This document shows, piece after piece, positions 39,701-46,061 of a stretch of DNA of 64,000 bases (positions are counted from its first letter, which is position 1; each line of letters opens with the position of its first letter). This stretch comes from Lanius collurio. Lineage: Eukaryota > Chordata > Aves > Passeriformes > Laniidae. The DNA lies in contig JACBWW010000015.1 of NCBI GenBank assembly GCA_020086605.1, positions 13,906,218-13,970,217 on the forward strand, in the 5' to 3' direction. The notes below the pieces were generated by a model. It was given only the letters and a program-made list of their open reading frames with translations. It made no database searches and was not told the DNA's origin. The translations under genes and the position numbers were made by a program.

Positions 39701-39878
39701 GGACTTGAAAACGGGTGAATTTATCCGAAATCTAGTCACATTGGAGAGTGGGGGAAGTGGAGGCGTCGTGTGGCGAATCAGAGCTTCTAACACAAAGCTG
39801 GTGTGTGCAGTTGGGAGCCGCAACGGGACTGAGGAAACAAAGCTGCTGGTGTTGGACTTTGACGTCGATATGAAGTGA
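11086..39878 (+). CDS. FBXW7: FBXW7, shared C-terminal region (10 exons joined), substrate receptor of an SCF ubiquitin ligase
   Basis: The joined exons are 11086-11168, 14209-14350, 21564-21698, 25927-26050, 27903-28039, 29675-29788, 32871-33052, 34106-34331, 38368-38578 and 39610-39878. They total 1623 nt (540 aa plus TGA) with all phases compatible and every intron GT-AG. The product is recognised as FBXW7: a basic start (MKRKLDHG), a dimerisation segment around residues 64-90, an F-box at about 111-157 and a WD40 propeller from about 211 to 540. In known biology the F-box docks SKP1-CUL1-RBX1 and the propeller binds phosphodegrons of cyclin E, MYC, NOTCH and JUN. The alpha, beta and gamma isoforms (nucleoplasm, cytoplasm/ER and nucleolus) differ only in their first exons, none of which is visible here. 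The first in-window ATG is the first codon of a shared exon, so this is a partial CDS for the standard isoforms. Residue numbers below count from this ATG; add 167 for human alpha. Confidence 0.98.
11169..14208 (+). other. FBXW7: FBXW7 intron between shared exons 1 and 2
   Basis: 3040 bp, gt...ag. Contains the (AACC)n tract at 13393. No gene, RNA or clear transposon seen. Confidence 0.95.
13393..13412. repeat. (AACC)n short repeat
   Basis: About four to five units of AACC within A-rich sequence in the intron between shared exons 1 and 2. Confidence 0.85.
14209..14350 (+). CDS. FBXW7: FBXW7 shared exon 2 (residues 28-75), start of dimerisation segment
   Basis: The exon is 142 bp, with acceptor ggcag|TACC and donor CAG|gtaacc. 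It completes Ser28 and runs to EWLKMFQ, where the dimerisation segment begins. Thr38-Pro39 (codon 14237-14239) corresponds to human Thr205-Pro206, reported as an ERK/PIN1 regulatory site, and Ser60 corresponds to human Ser227; both are kept. Residue 65 is Ser (TCG, 14318-14320) where I recall Thr232 in human. The exon is CpG-rich compared with the surrounding AT-rich intron. Confidence 0.97.
14351..21563 (+). other. FBXW7: FBXW7 intron between shared exons 2 and 3
   Basis: 7213 bp, the longest complete intron here. Holds a 12-bp direct duplication (17920-17943), a T run at 20508-20521 and a somewhat GC-richer patch near 19930-20170. The 165-codon open frame at 17424-17921 has no recognisable domain. 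Confidence 0.95.
21564..21698 (+). CDS. FBXW7: FBXW7 shared exon 3 (residues 76-120), dimerisation segment and F-box start
   Basis: The exon is 135 bp (45 whole codons), with acceptor cttgcag|AGC and donor GAG|gtgaga. It encodes [20 protein letters not shown] and continues to DFISLLPKE. The first half completes the helical dimerisation segment. The last ten residues open the F-box, whose LP motif (LLPKE) contacts SKP1 in this family. I see no difference from the human sequence I recall. Confidence 0.98.
21699..25926 (+). other. FBXW7: FBXW7 intron between shared exons 3 and 4
   Basis: 4228 bp. Contains the ATCT microsatellite, a GC-richer patch at about 23290-23530 with several CpGs, and a decoy 3' splice site at 25838-25839. 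Confidence 0.95.
24743..24796. repeat. (ATCT)n microsatellite
   Basis: Ten perfect ATCT units (24743-24782) are followed by imperfect units interrupted by single A insertions. It lies in the intron between shared exons 3 and 4. Confidence 0.97.
25927..26050 (+). CDS. FBXW7: FBXW7 shared exon 4 (residues 121-161 plus 1 nt), F-box core
   Basis: The exon is 124 bp, with acceptor ttttttacag|CTG and donor GAGG|gtaagg. It encodes [20 protein letters not shown], then [18 protein letters not shown], covering the remaining F-box helices. Arg132 (AGG, 25960-25962) replaces the Lys299 I recall in human, a conservative change on a helix-capping EP(K/R)D motif. A second, plausible acceptor lies 87 nt upstream and is in frame (see findings); the shorter exon given here is the one that matches the conserved protein. 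Confidence 0.98.
26051..27902 (+). other. FBXW7: FBXW7 intron between shared exons 4 and 5
   Basis: 1852 bp. Purine-rich on the + strand from about 26930 to 27500, which leaves long accidental open frames on the minus strand. Nothing recognised. Confidence 0.95.
27903..28039 (+). CDS. FBXW7: FBXW7 shared exon 5 (residues 162-207), linker between F-box and propeller
   Basis: The exon is 137 bp, with acceptor ccattttag|GG and donor AAG|gtgagg. It completes Gly162 and encodes [17 protein letters not shown], then [22 protein letters not shown]. This basic helical linker sets the distance between the SKP1-bound F-box and the WD40 propeller in the known FBXW7-SKP1 structure. It appears identical to the human protein as I remember it. 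Confidence 0.97.
28040..29674 (+). other. FBXW7: FBXW7 intron between shared exons 5 and 6
   Basis: 1635 bp, AT-rich, nothing recognised. Confidence 0.95.
29675..29788 (+). CDS. FBXW7: FBXW7 shared exon 6 (residues 208-245), first WD40 repeat
   Basis: The exon is 114 bp (38 whole codons), with acceptor gttgccag|GTG and donor AAG|gtgagg. It encodes [20 protein letters not shown], then [18 protein letters not shown]: a complete WD unit with GH, the SD turn and a terminal VW in place of WD. Codon use differs from its neighbours: 33 of 38 third positions are G or C, against about 43% in the exon at 38368. Confidence 0.98.
29789..32870 (+). other. FBXW7: FBXW7 intron between shared exons 6 and 7
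   Basis: 3082 bp. Holds the 23-nt A run at 30293. The 76-codon open frame at 32158-32388 matches no family I know. Confidence 0.95.
30293..30315. repeat. Poly(A) run of 23
   Basis: An uninterrupted A run in the intron after shared exon 6. No recognisable retroposon body precedes it. Confidence 0.95.
32871..33052 (+). CDS. FBXW7: FBXW7 shared exon 7 (residues 246-305 plus 2 nt), second WD40 repeat and start of third
   Basis: The exon is 182 bp, with acceptor ttcttttcag|TGT and donor AAAAG|gtgagg. It encodes [20 protein letters not shown] and runs to [10 protein letters not shown]. Arg298 (CGC, 33027-33029) is the equivalent of human Arg465, one of the arginines that bind the substrate phosphothreonine and a recurrent tumour mutation site. 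It is intact here. Confidence 0.98.
33053..34105 (+). other. FBXW7: FBXW7 intron between shared exons 7 and 8
   Basis: 1053 bp, nothing recognised. Confidence 0.95.
34106..34331 (+). CDS. FBXW7: FBXW7 shared exon 8 (residues 306-381), rest of WD40 repeat 3 to start of repeat 5
   Basis: The exon is 226 bp, with acceptor cctgcag|AGTGG and donor CAG|gtatgt. It completes Arg306 and encodes [20 protein letters not shown], then [18 protein letters not shown], through HTNRVYSLQ. Arg312 (CGA, 34122-34124) and Arg338 (CGG, 34200-34202) correspond to human Arg479 and Arg505, the other two phosphodegron-binding hotspot residues. Both are preserved. Confidence 0.98.
34332..38367 (+). other. FBXW7: FBXW7 intron between shared exons 8 and 9
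   Basis: 4036 bp. Pyrimidine-rich on the + strand from about 36100 to 38000; no gene or clear transposon seen. Confidence 0.95.
38368..38578 (+). CDS. FBXW7: FBXW7 shared exon 9 (residues 382-451 plus 1 nt), WD40 repeats 5-6
   Basis: The exon is 211 bp, with acceptor cttgtag|TTT and donor CAAG|gtaagc. It encodes [20 protein letters not shown], then [20 protein letters not shown], through [10 protein letters not shown]. The regular GH...WD spacing identifies WD repeats. Third codon positions are 30 of 70 G/C, typical of AT-rich surroundings. No difference from human is apparent. Confidence 0.98.
38579..39609 (+). other. FBXW7: FBXW7 intron between shared exons 9 and 10
   Basis: 1031 bp, AT-rich, nothing recognised. 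Confidence 0.95.
39610..39878 (+). CDS. FBXW7: FBXW7 terminal coding exon (residues 452-540 and stop), last WD40 blades
   Basis: The coding part is 269 bp, with acceptor actcttacag|GT, ending in TGA at 39876-39878. It completes Gly452 and encodes [20 protein letters not shown], then [17 protein letters not shown], the [17 protein letters not shown] segment and the C-terminus [11 protein letters not shown]. This closes the propeller. The exon continues without a splice signal into the 3' UTR. Confidence 0.98.
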
Positions 39879-39937
39879 AGGGCAGAAAGATGAATTTGTC
39901 CAAACGTGTAGACGATGTTCTCCTTTCCCTCCCCCCT

Positions 39938-39978
39938 GAAAAAAAAAGAAAAAAGAAAAAAAAGAAAAAGGAAAAAAA
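39938..39978 (+). repeat. 41-nt purine tract in the 3' UTR
   Basis: An all-purine, mostly A tract interrupted by single G residues, immediately preceded by the pyrimidine stretch tcctttccctcccccct. The pair could fold back or form triplex-like structure. Confidence 0.9.
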
Positions 39979-40071
39979 TCCCTTGTCCTTGGTGGTGCAG
40001 GATGTTGCCTTGGGGCAACAGATCCTAAAGACCTACAGACTACGAAGGAGAAGACAAAGATGACAAACTAT

Positions 40072-40079
40072 AACTGACA
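40072..40079 (+). promoter_or_regulatory. miR-223 8-mer seed match, site 1
   Basis: AACTGACA is the perfect 8-mer target for the miR-223 seed. FBXW7 is an established miR-223 target in mammals. It lies about 195 nt after the stop codon. Confidence 0.55.
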
Positions 40080-40168
40080 AGAGAGGCTTTTGCTGTCTCG
40101 TCACATAAAAAGGCTACACTTTTGACCGGGGCAGCTTTGCAAAAATCCAACTTTTGAAATGAAACCAG

Positions 40169-40175
40169 GTGCAAT
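40169..40175 (+). promoter_or_regulatory. miR-25/92 family 7-mer seed match
   Basis: GTGCAAT followed by T, a 7-mer-m8 match to the shared seed of miR-25, miR-32, miR-92, miR-363 and miR-367. The family is reported to target FBXW7. Confidence 0.45.
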
Positions 40176-40221
40176 TAATTTCTTTACTTTCCTCCAAATG
40201 CTCCTTGAGCAATTTGGAGTG

Positions 40222-40241
40222 AAAAAAAAAAAAAAAAAAAA
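40222..40241 (+). repeat. Poly(A) run of 20 in the 3' UTR
   Basis: An internal A run, a possible internal-priming site for oligo(dT) cDNA. With the T run at 40584-40599 it could pair within the transcript. Confidence 0.95.
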
Positions 40242-40351
40242 GTTACAGTTCTTGTTAACAAGTTATTTCACCACAAAGATCTTGAAATAAGCTGCACAGG
40301 CGAGCCTGCCTGTGCACCCCTGGGTCACCCTGGGTCCCGGCAGCCCCTCCG

Positions 40352-40432
40352 AGCAACGCGCTGTCCCTTAGCCCCGCTCCACGCAGGGGGTTGGACCGGA
40401 CTCCCTCCACGGTCCCTTCCAACCTCCAGGAG
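40352..40432 (+). mobile_element. CR1 LINE 3'-tail fragment inside the FBXW7 3' UTR
   Basis: The stretch from gagcaacgcgctgtccct through gcagggggttggac to ggtcccttccaacct follows the well-known CR1 3' consensus in order. The surrounding GC-rich block (about 40293-40435) contrasts sharply with the AT-rich UTR on both sides and ends just before AGCAGTCACTGG. The 5' limit is uncertain. Confidence 0.72.
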
Positions 40433-40525
40433 CAGTCACTGGTTGACTTTCAAAAAACTAGAGAGCATCTGCAATGAGAAAAACAAACAAAGAGTCCATT
40501 CCTGGTGTGGAAAAGCTAAAATATT

Positions 40526-40533
40526 ACTGTGAA
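40526..40533 (+). promoter_or_regulatory. miR-27 8-mer seed match, site 1
   Basis: ACTGTGAA is the 8-mer target of the miR-27 seed; miR-27 is reported to repress FBXW7 in mammals. It lies in the proximal UTR. Confidence 0.5.
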
Positions 40534-40583
40534 TTGTTTTGTACAGTTTTATCAGAGCTTTTTCTTTTTTTTCTTTATTCCTC

Positions 40584-40599
40584 TTTTTTTTTTTTTTTT
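40584..40599 (+). repeat. Poly(T) run of 16 in the 3' UTR
   Basis: A T run just before the tandem TTGCCAA motifs, about 340 nt after the A run at 40222. Confidence 0.95.
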
Positions 40600-40614
40600 G
40601 CCAACCATTGCCAA
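40598..40614 (+). promoter_or_regulatory. Tandem miR-96/182 seed matches
   Basis: TTGCCAA occurs twice, at 40598-40604 and 40608-40614, ten bases apart. Each is a 7-mer match to the shared miR-96/182 seed. The first abuts the T run. Confidence 0.4.
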
Positions 40615-41032
40615 TGTCAATCACAGTATTAGCCTCTGTTTAATCTATTTACTGTTGCTTCCATCTACACTCTTCAACGCATAAGTTGCTCTGAGGTGGC
40701 AAGTTGTCCTGGGTTTTGAGAGTCCTCTGATGGATTTAATTCGCAATGCTGGTGCTAGAAGTAGGTCTTCAATTACGGGATTGTTGTCCCACCCCTGTAC
40801 TGTATTCCCAGTGGCCAAACTTATTTATGCTGCTAAATGAAAGAAAGAAAAGCAAATTATTTTTTTTTATTTTTTTTTTCTGCTGTGACGTTTTAGTCCC
40901 AGACTGAATTCCAAATTTGCTCTAGTTTGGTTACAGAAAAAGACTTTTTGCCACTGAAACTTGAGCCAACTGTGCCTCTAAGAGGCTGAGAGTGGAAGAG
41001 TTTCAGACAATTAAGAGTGAAGTTTGCCTGCA

Positions 41033-41038
41033 AATAAA
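41033..41038 (+). promoter_or_regulatory. FBXW7: Candidate proximal poly(A) signal AATAAA
   Basis: A canonical hexamer about 1155 nt after the stop, followed by a gtgtgtgtg stretch at about 41046 and a T-rich stretch near 41062-41077. Use of this site would shorten the 3' UTR by about 600 nt and remove the distal miR-223, miR-27 and miR-25/92 sites. Use is inferred, not shown. Confidence 0.45.
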
Positions 41039-41234
41039 GAATTGAGTGTGTGTGCAAAGCTTATTTTCTTTTTTCTGGGCAAAAATTAAAACACATTCCT
41101 TGGAACAAAGCTATTGCAGCCTGTTCTGTGGGGAAATTTTTCTTTGTGAGGGCTGTGGTGAATGGAATGAACATACATTAAAAAAAAAAAACCTGACAAA
41201 ATTTTTTAAAAATATTATAAAATACAAAAATTAA

Positions 41235-41240
41235 AATAAA
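41235..41240 (+). promoter_or_regulatory. FBXW7: Candidate intermediate poly(A) signal AATAAA
   Basis: A hexamer within an A-rich segment, followed by gttgctggtcagtcttagtgtttt, which has GU/U-rich character. Weaker context than the distal signal. Confidence 0.35.
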
Positions 41241-41313
41241 GTTGCTGGTCAGTCTTAGTGTTTTACAGTATTTGAGAAAAAAAAAAACAACTGTTACAGT
41301 TATTGCTGGGAGG

Positions 41314-41321
41314 AACTGACA
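41314..41321 (+). promoter_or_regulatory. miR-223 8-mer seed match, site 2
   Basis: A second AACTGACA in the same UTR, located after the proximal and intermediate poly(A) candidates, so present only on the longest transcript. Confidence 0.55.
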
Positions 41322-41425
41322 GAGCAAAAACTTACGTTTTTGTAAAGATGTCACATGCAAACAAAATGAGAAATGAAAGAGTCAAATGGTTTGCCTCATT
41401 CTCCAAGAGCCACAACTCAAGCTGA

Positions 41426-41433
41426 ACTGTGAA
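41426..41433 (+). promoter_or_regulatory. miR-27 8-mer seed match, site 2
   Basis: A second ACTGTGAA, in the distal UTR. Confidence 0.5.
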
Positions 41434-41641
41434 AGTGGTTTAACACTGTATCCTAGGCGATCTTTTTTCCTCCTTTTTTTGTTTTTGTTTTTGTTTTATT
41501 TATAGTCTGATTTAAAACAATCAGATTCCAGTTGGTTAATTTTAGTTATGTAACAACCTGACATGATGGAGGAAAACAACCTTTAAAGGGATTGTGTCTA
41601 TGGTTTGATTCACTTAGAAATTTTATTTTCTTATAACTTAA

Positions 41642-41649
41642 GTGCAATA
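41642..41649 (+). promoter_or_regulatory. miR-25/92 family 8-mer seed match overlapping the poly(A) signal
   Basis: GTGCAATA is a full 8-mer for this seed family. Its last four bases are the first four of the AATAAA at 41646. Confidence 0.5.
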
Positions 41650-41651
41650 AA
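41646..41651 (+). promoter_or_regulatory. FBXW7: Distal poly(A) signal AATAAA of FBXW7
   Basis: A canonical hexamer is followed by GT- and T-rich sequence (tgtgttttttcatg, then long T runs), the usual downstream element. It is the last such signal before sequence lacking further 3' UTR character. It overlaps a miR-25/92 seed match at 41642-41649. Confidence 0.7.
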
Positions 41652-44600
41652 ATGTGTTTTTTCATGTTAGTATGTCTTTTTTTAAATTTTTTCTTATTTT
41701 CTAGCTGTTAATTTAATACTATGTATCCTACGAGGGGTAAAGCAGGTTGAGTTGTTCATCTTACTGGTAAGATGCTAAAATATGGCTTGGGACTTTTTAT
41801 GTGAACAGGTGTGTGAGTGTCCTCTCCTTCAGTTGCCAGGTAGGATTTGTGACGTGGGTCTGGACAAACATGCAGGAAGGACATTTGCTCCCTCTCACGA
41901 GGAGTGTGTCAGGACCTTGCTCTGGAGGGAGTCAGATATAAAAAGCTGCTCAAGTACGTAAAACTTCTTCCGATAGCATCTCGTTACTGCATCTTAAATT
42001 GAAACCTGATGTTTATTATTTATGGATTTCAATCAGTTGATTGCAGTTGACAGCAAAGAATAAATCCATAAATACAACTAAAATCAAAGTTAGGATTGTA
42101 GGAGAGCTTGAAATAAAGCTTCAGAAGAAATAATTTTAAAACCCCCATCATTCCACATCAGTCCAACAGCAGTTTTATCAGTGCCCTGAAACCAAGGTAA
42201 GTCATCATCTCTCTCAGAAATTTAGCACTTGAGTGTCAGGTTCTGTCTCAAATCTCCTTGCCCAAAATCATTGCTTGCTTCTGTGTAAGCTTTTCTGTCA
42301 GGGCATAGCATTTGCTTGTTTGTGACAGTTTTCCCCTGGAGAAAGCTGTCATTAAAAAAAAACAAACCAAAAAAACAAACAAACCAAAACACTAGAAGAG
42401 AAAATGCATAGATGGAAAAGGAAAACATATATATACTTACACATCTATGACTATGTGCAAACAAAATTTAATTCCAATCCTTACATTATGCAAAGCATGC
42501 AATGGTGAAGGATCATGCTTCCATCTGTCCTCTCGAGATTAAAAAGCCATCTGAACTGACTGAGCAGCTCCAAATTGTAAAAATCTGCTCCTTGGGTTGG
42601 TGCTTAAGAAAAAAAAGCTTGCAGCAAGCACTGACAATATAAAAGGCATGATTGTGTCTTATATGTGTAAAAACAATTAAAGAGTTAATCCTTTCCAGAA
42701 ATGGCAGTGAAAGATTGCCAGGACTTTGCATAGCTCTGCTGAGAGTGCAGGCCAGCACTGAGCTCCCCAATTGCAGAAGGTGCACCAGTGTGGGCTGAAG
42801 TACTTGTGAGAGGAGATGGAAATAGAAGGGTAGAAATATGAATATTTAATGCAGTGAGCAGAGCAATAGCTTTTAAGATTATGTAATTTTCTTCCATGAT
42901 TTGTAGAAATTGCAACTACATGTTTTCAAAGAGCGAAGGCGCTGGCCTGATGGTGCAGGAGGATGAGAGGTTTCTGAGTAATGCTGTGCTGGAGGGAAGG
43001 AATACAAATCTGGATGGAAGAGGCAGAAGAAGGAAAGTAACAAATCCAAATCAGTTCAAGGTGTACAGTCAGTTCAAGTACATTTTAGGCAGCCCATAGA
43101 CCAGGAGGAAAATATGTTTAATCAGAATTGAGAAGCTCTCCTGTTGATGGTGCAGTTCCAGCAGTATCTAAGCATTCAAATTAATGCAGAATAACTTGAA
43201 CTTGTTAAGCAAAGCATATTTTCAGATTTCTTCATCACAGACTTAGGTTCAAATAAACTATTGGCTGCAAAGTCAAGATATGATTGACTGTCACAATAAA
43301 TACAAAAAACAACACATTACTTAAAAATATTTTTAGGAAAGCTTTTCAATAAAAAAGACTTTAAAGACTTCTAATTTTGTGAAATCTGTTCAGGTTTGTA
43401 GGACTTGCTTATGAAGTATCTGAACAACACAGCTCAATAAGCAGAAATTTTGTGATTAAAGTGACAGGATTTCAAAGATGGTCCTGTATTAAACATGTTA
43501 CATGTAGGAAACTGAACAGTTTCTCTTTACACCCCCCTTATCACTCCCCTTTTGCTGACTTACCATAATATAGCTCACTTAATACAAACTCTTCTTACTT
43601 GGCAGCAGGTGCTCCAAGTGAGACTTCATTCTGTGTAATTAGATTTTGATTTTAAGGTGGGTGGAGTGTTTGGGTTTTTTTAAAATAAAAAAATTTAAGA
43701 ATACTTGTATAAGACTATAATATCTTTAGGCTCTCAGTACACAGGCTCTTTTTGAATTCAGTGGCTTAGTCATTGTAGGCTATGTCAAAATACTGCAGAT
43801 GTCCTAGAGACATAACTGCAGTGGTGTTCCTGGCACTTCTATTCTCTTCTTTTCATGCTGATTCCCATTTTAGTTTTAAGCCCTAGAAAGACCTTCCTTA
43901 TTTTCTCCTGCATATGAACCCAAGTCAACAACATTAAGATTTTTTTTAATGTCATAATTCTTAGTGGACCTTGACTTTAGCCAACAGTAAGTCAGAACTA
44001 GTATTGTCACTTCTTCCAAGAGCCCATTCCTGTGGTCTCAATTTGCTTACTCAGGAGACAGGACCATACATTTAACAGCTATGTCTACACTGATTTGTAG
44101 TTCAGATCAGCAGCTTTCCCAAGAGAACACAATGCCACCTTGGAGACCACTAACAGGATTCCTTCAGGGTGTAACTAAATCTGGAGCAGCTCTCCAGGAG
44201 CACACTCCAGGCACTCAAGCCACTTGAGGAGTATGCGGAACCAAACCAGAACTAGTCCAACACCTCAAAAATACATTCATGTGGACATTAGGTTTTCAAG
44301 GCCAGCATTTTGTAATTAGCATTACAGTTCTGCTCCTACTGCACTGCAGTAATTAGTGATGTGGACATAGCCATCAAGAGATCCTCTCCCACAGCACCCA
44401 TGGCTCCTCACTTGTAATCAGCAACCAGCTCCCATCCCAACAGAGTCCACCTGATACCACTTAGAAGATTTTGCCAAAGCAAAACGCTCAGCTGCCTTCA
44501 ACTCTTCCAGCATTCCTATGGAGAGGTCCTTCTGATTGGCTTATGGAATCCGGTTAAAAAGAAATGCAAATCTCTTACAATCAAAATTGGTCTGGTCTGG

Positions 44601-46035
44601 TCAAAATTTTCTACCAGTAAGTGAACACCTGATCATTCAGAAAAAGAAACAATGAAGTTGTGCAATGAACAGAGAAGCCAAATATTAATAGTAAAATAAT
44701 AAAGAAAAACTTTGTCATTCTGACAAACCATTTATTACTTAAAGGATAATATCCAAGCCATACTGACCACTGAATCTTTAATAACAGTGGGAATATAATT
44801 TTCTTTCCATTTCCTGCCATTCTGTCTATAACCTTGATCCCTGTCACTGTGCAAAGACACATATACCCGTGGAATGATATTTAGCATTTTATGATGATAC
44901 ATGATGTTTATGATTATACATGAAGTATCTGATCTATATATCCACCAGGATTTTCAAACTTCATCTAAAAATGGCATGTACAGTTTTTCAAACACCTCTT
45001 CAAGCATCAGTGCAGGTTTATAAATACAACAGATGTTTTAACATAAAAGCTATTCCAGGTTCCTTGTGAGAGAGTCTGATAAACCAGGTGTCACCAAAAA
45101 GTCAGCAGTCCAAGCTCTTGCTCCCTCTGTTCAAGTTGCCCATTGCCCCAGCAGCTGCAGTGGTACTTCAGGGCAAAGAAATGGTGCATTGTGCTACCAG
45201 GAGCACGAGCTGCTGAGGGTAAGTGCTGCAGCACTCTGTGAGACTGCAGCTGCCTAAGAACCAATGGCTTTATGCCCATGTACACTGCTCTAGCCCAGCT
45301 GGGACAGGAAAGTCCTATAAAATCATTAACTAAGCTATTCTAGACAAAATCTCCCCAAGAACTAGAGATGGCAGAAATCATTAATCACAGTGGTTGCCAA
45401 TTCAGCTGTGGTTCTAAATTACAGACTGTACAAGACAACTGAGACTTGGCCAAAGGCATCCTTCAGCTCTCCTTTGTCCTCACCTCTGCCTGGCTTAGAT
45501 ACAGCTTCAACTCCCTGATCCCTACTGACAAGCTGATCTTGTCCAGCCTTATGTGGTAGCAATGGTGTTGGTGAAAGATAAGCTGAGCTTTCTGTCCTCT
45601 ATGCTGCTGGAATCTACCCTGTACATTTTGCCACTTAATGCACAGGGACAGCACAACCTCGAGTCTAACACCAAATACTCCAGGGTGTAGTACATGAAGA
45701 TGAGAGGACATTGTTCATCCCAGAGTGAGAGATCCATCATGAATCTCATTAATCATCCCCAGCCTGAGTCTAGACTGAAAAAAGATGTTCTAGACCTGGT
45801 GCAATTAGGTAAATTTCAAGTTGATCTCAACTCCTTAGTTTTCCAGACATGTGTGAAAAATAGGCGCATTCTAAGAAGTTTCACAGTTTAAGCAGGATCA
45901 TAAGTGTTGTTCCCTGGAAGCTGGGAGAGGCTGTGGTCTAAGGACAGTGAAAAACCTTGGAAGGTCCATGTAAGTTGGATCAGAAGTGACCTATGGAATT
46001 CAGAGAAGGGCAGATGACAACAATTTGGGGCTTTT

Positions 46036-46061
46036 GGGGGGCAGAGTGGGGTGGGGAGGGG
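46036..46061 (+). other. G-quadruplex motif
   Basis: Four runs of at least four G (46036-46041, 46048-46051, 46053-46056, 46058-46061) with loops of 6, 1 and 1 nt, and a further GGGG at 46027-46030. This fits the canonical G4 pattern with short loops. No gene is adjacent. Confidence 0.8.

Larger units (their letters stand above)
39879..41670 (+). other. FBXW7: FBXW7 3' UTR
   Basis: This follows the TGA without interruption and runs to a probable cleavage site about 20 nt after the AATAAA at 41646. It contains a 41-nt purine tract (39938-39978), a 20-nt A run (40222-40241), a 16-nt T run (40584-40599), a GC-rich CR1 tail fragment, and seed matches for several miRNA families reported to repress FBXW7 in mammals. 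The start is certain; the 3' end is inferred from the signal and the U/GU-rich sequence after it. Confidence 0.82.

Noticed and set aside
39875..40063. Open frame beginning at the ATG overlapping the FBXW7 stop region
   Set aside because: It reads through the purine tract as poly-lysine and lies in the 3' UTR; no evidence of translation.
45528..45891. Plus-strand stretch open except for one TAG at 45688, possibly a decayed retrocopy
   Set aside because: No parent gene recognised, no poly(A) tail or target-site duplication seen; a translated search against avian proteins would decide.
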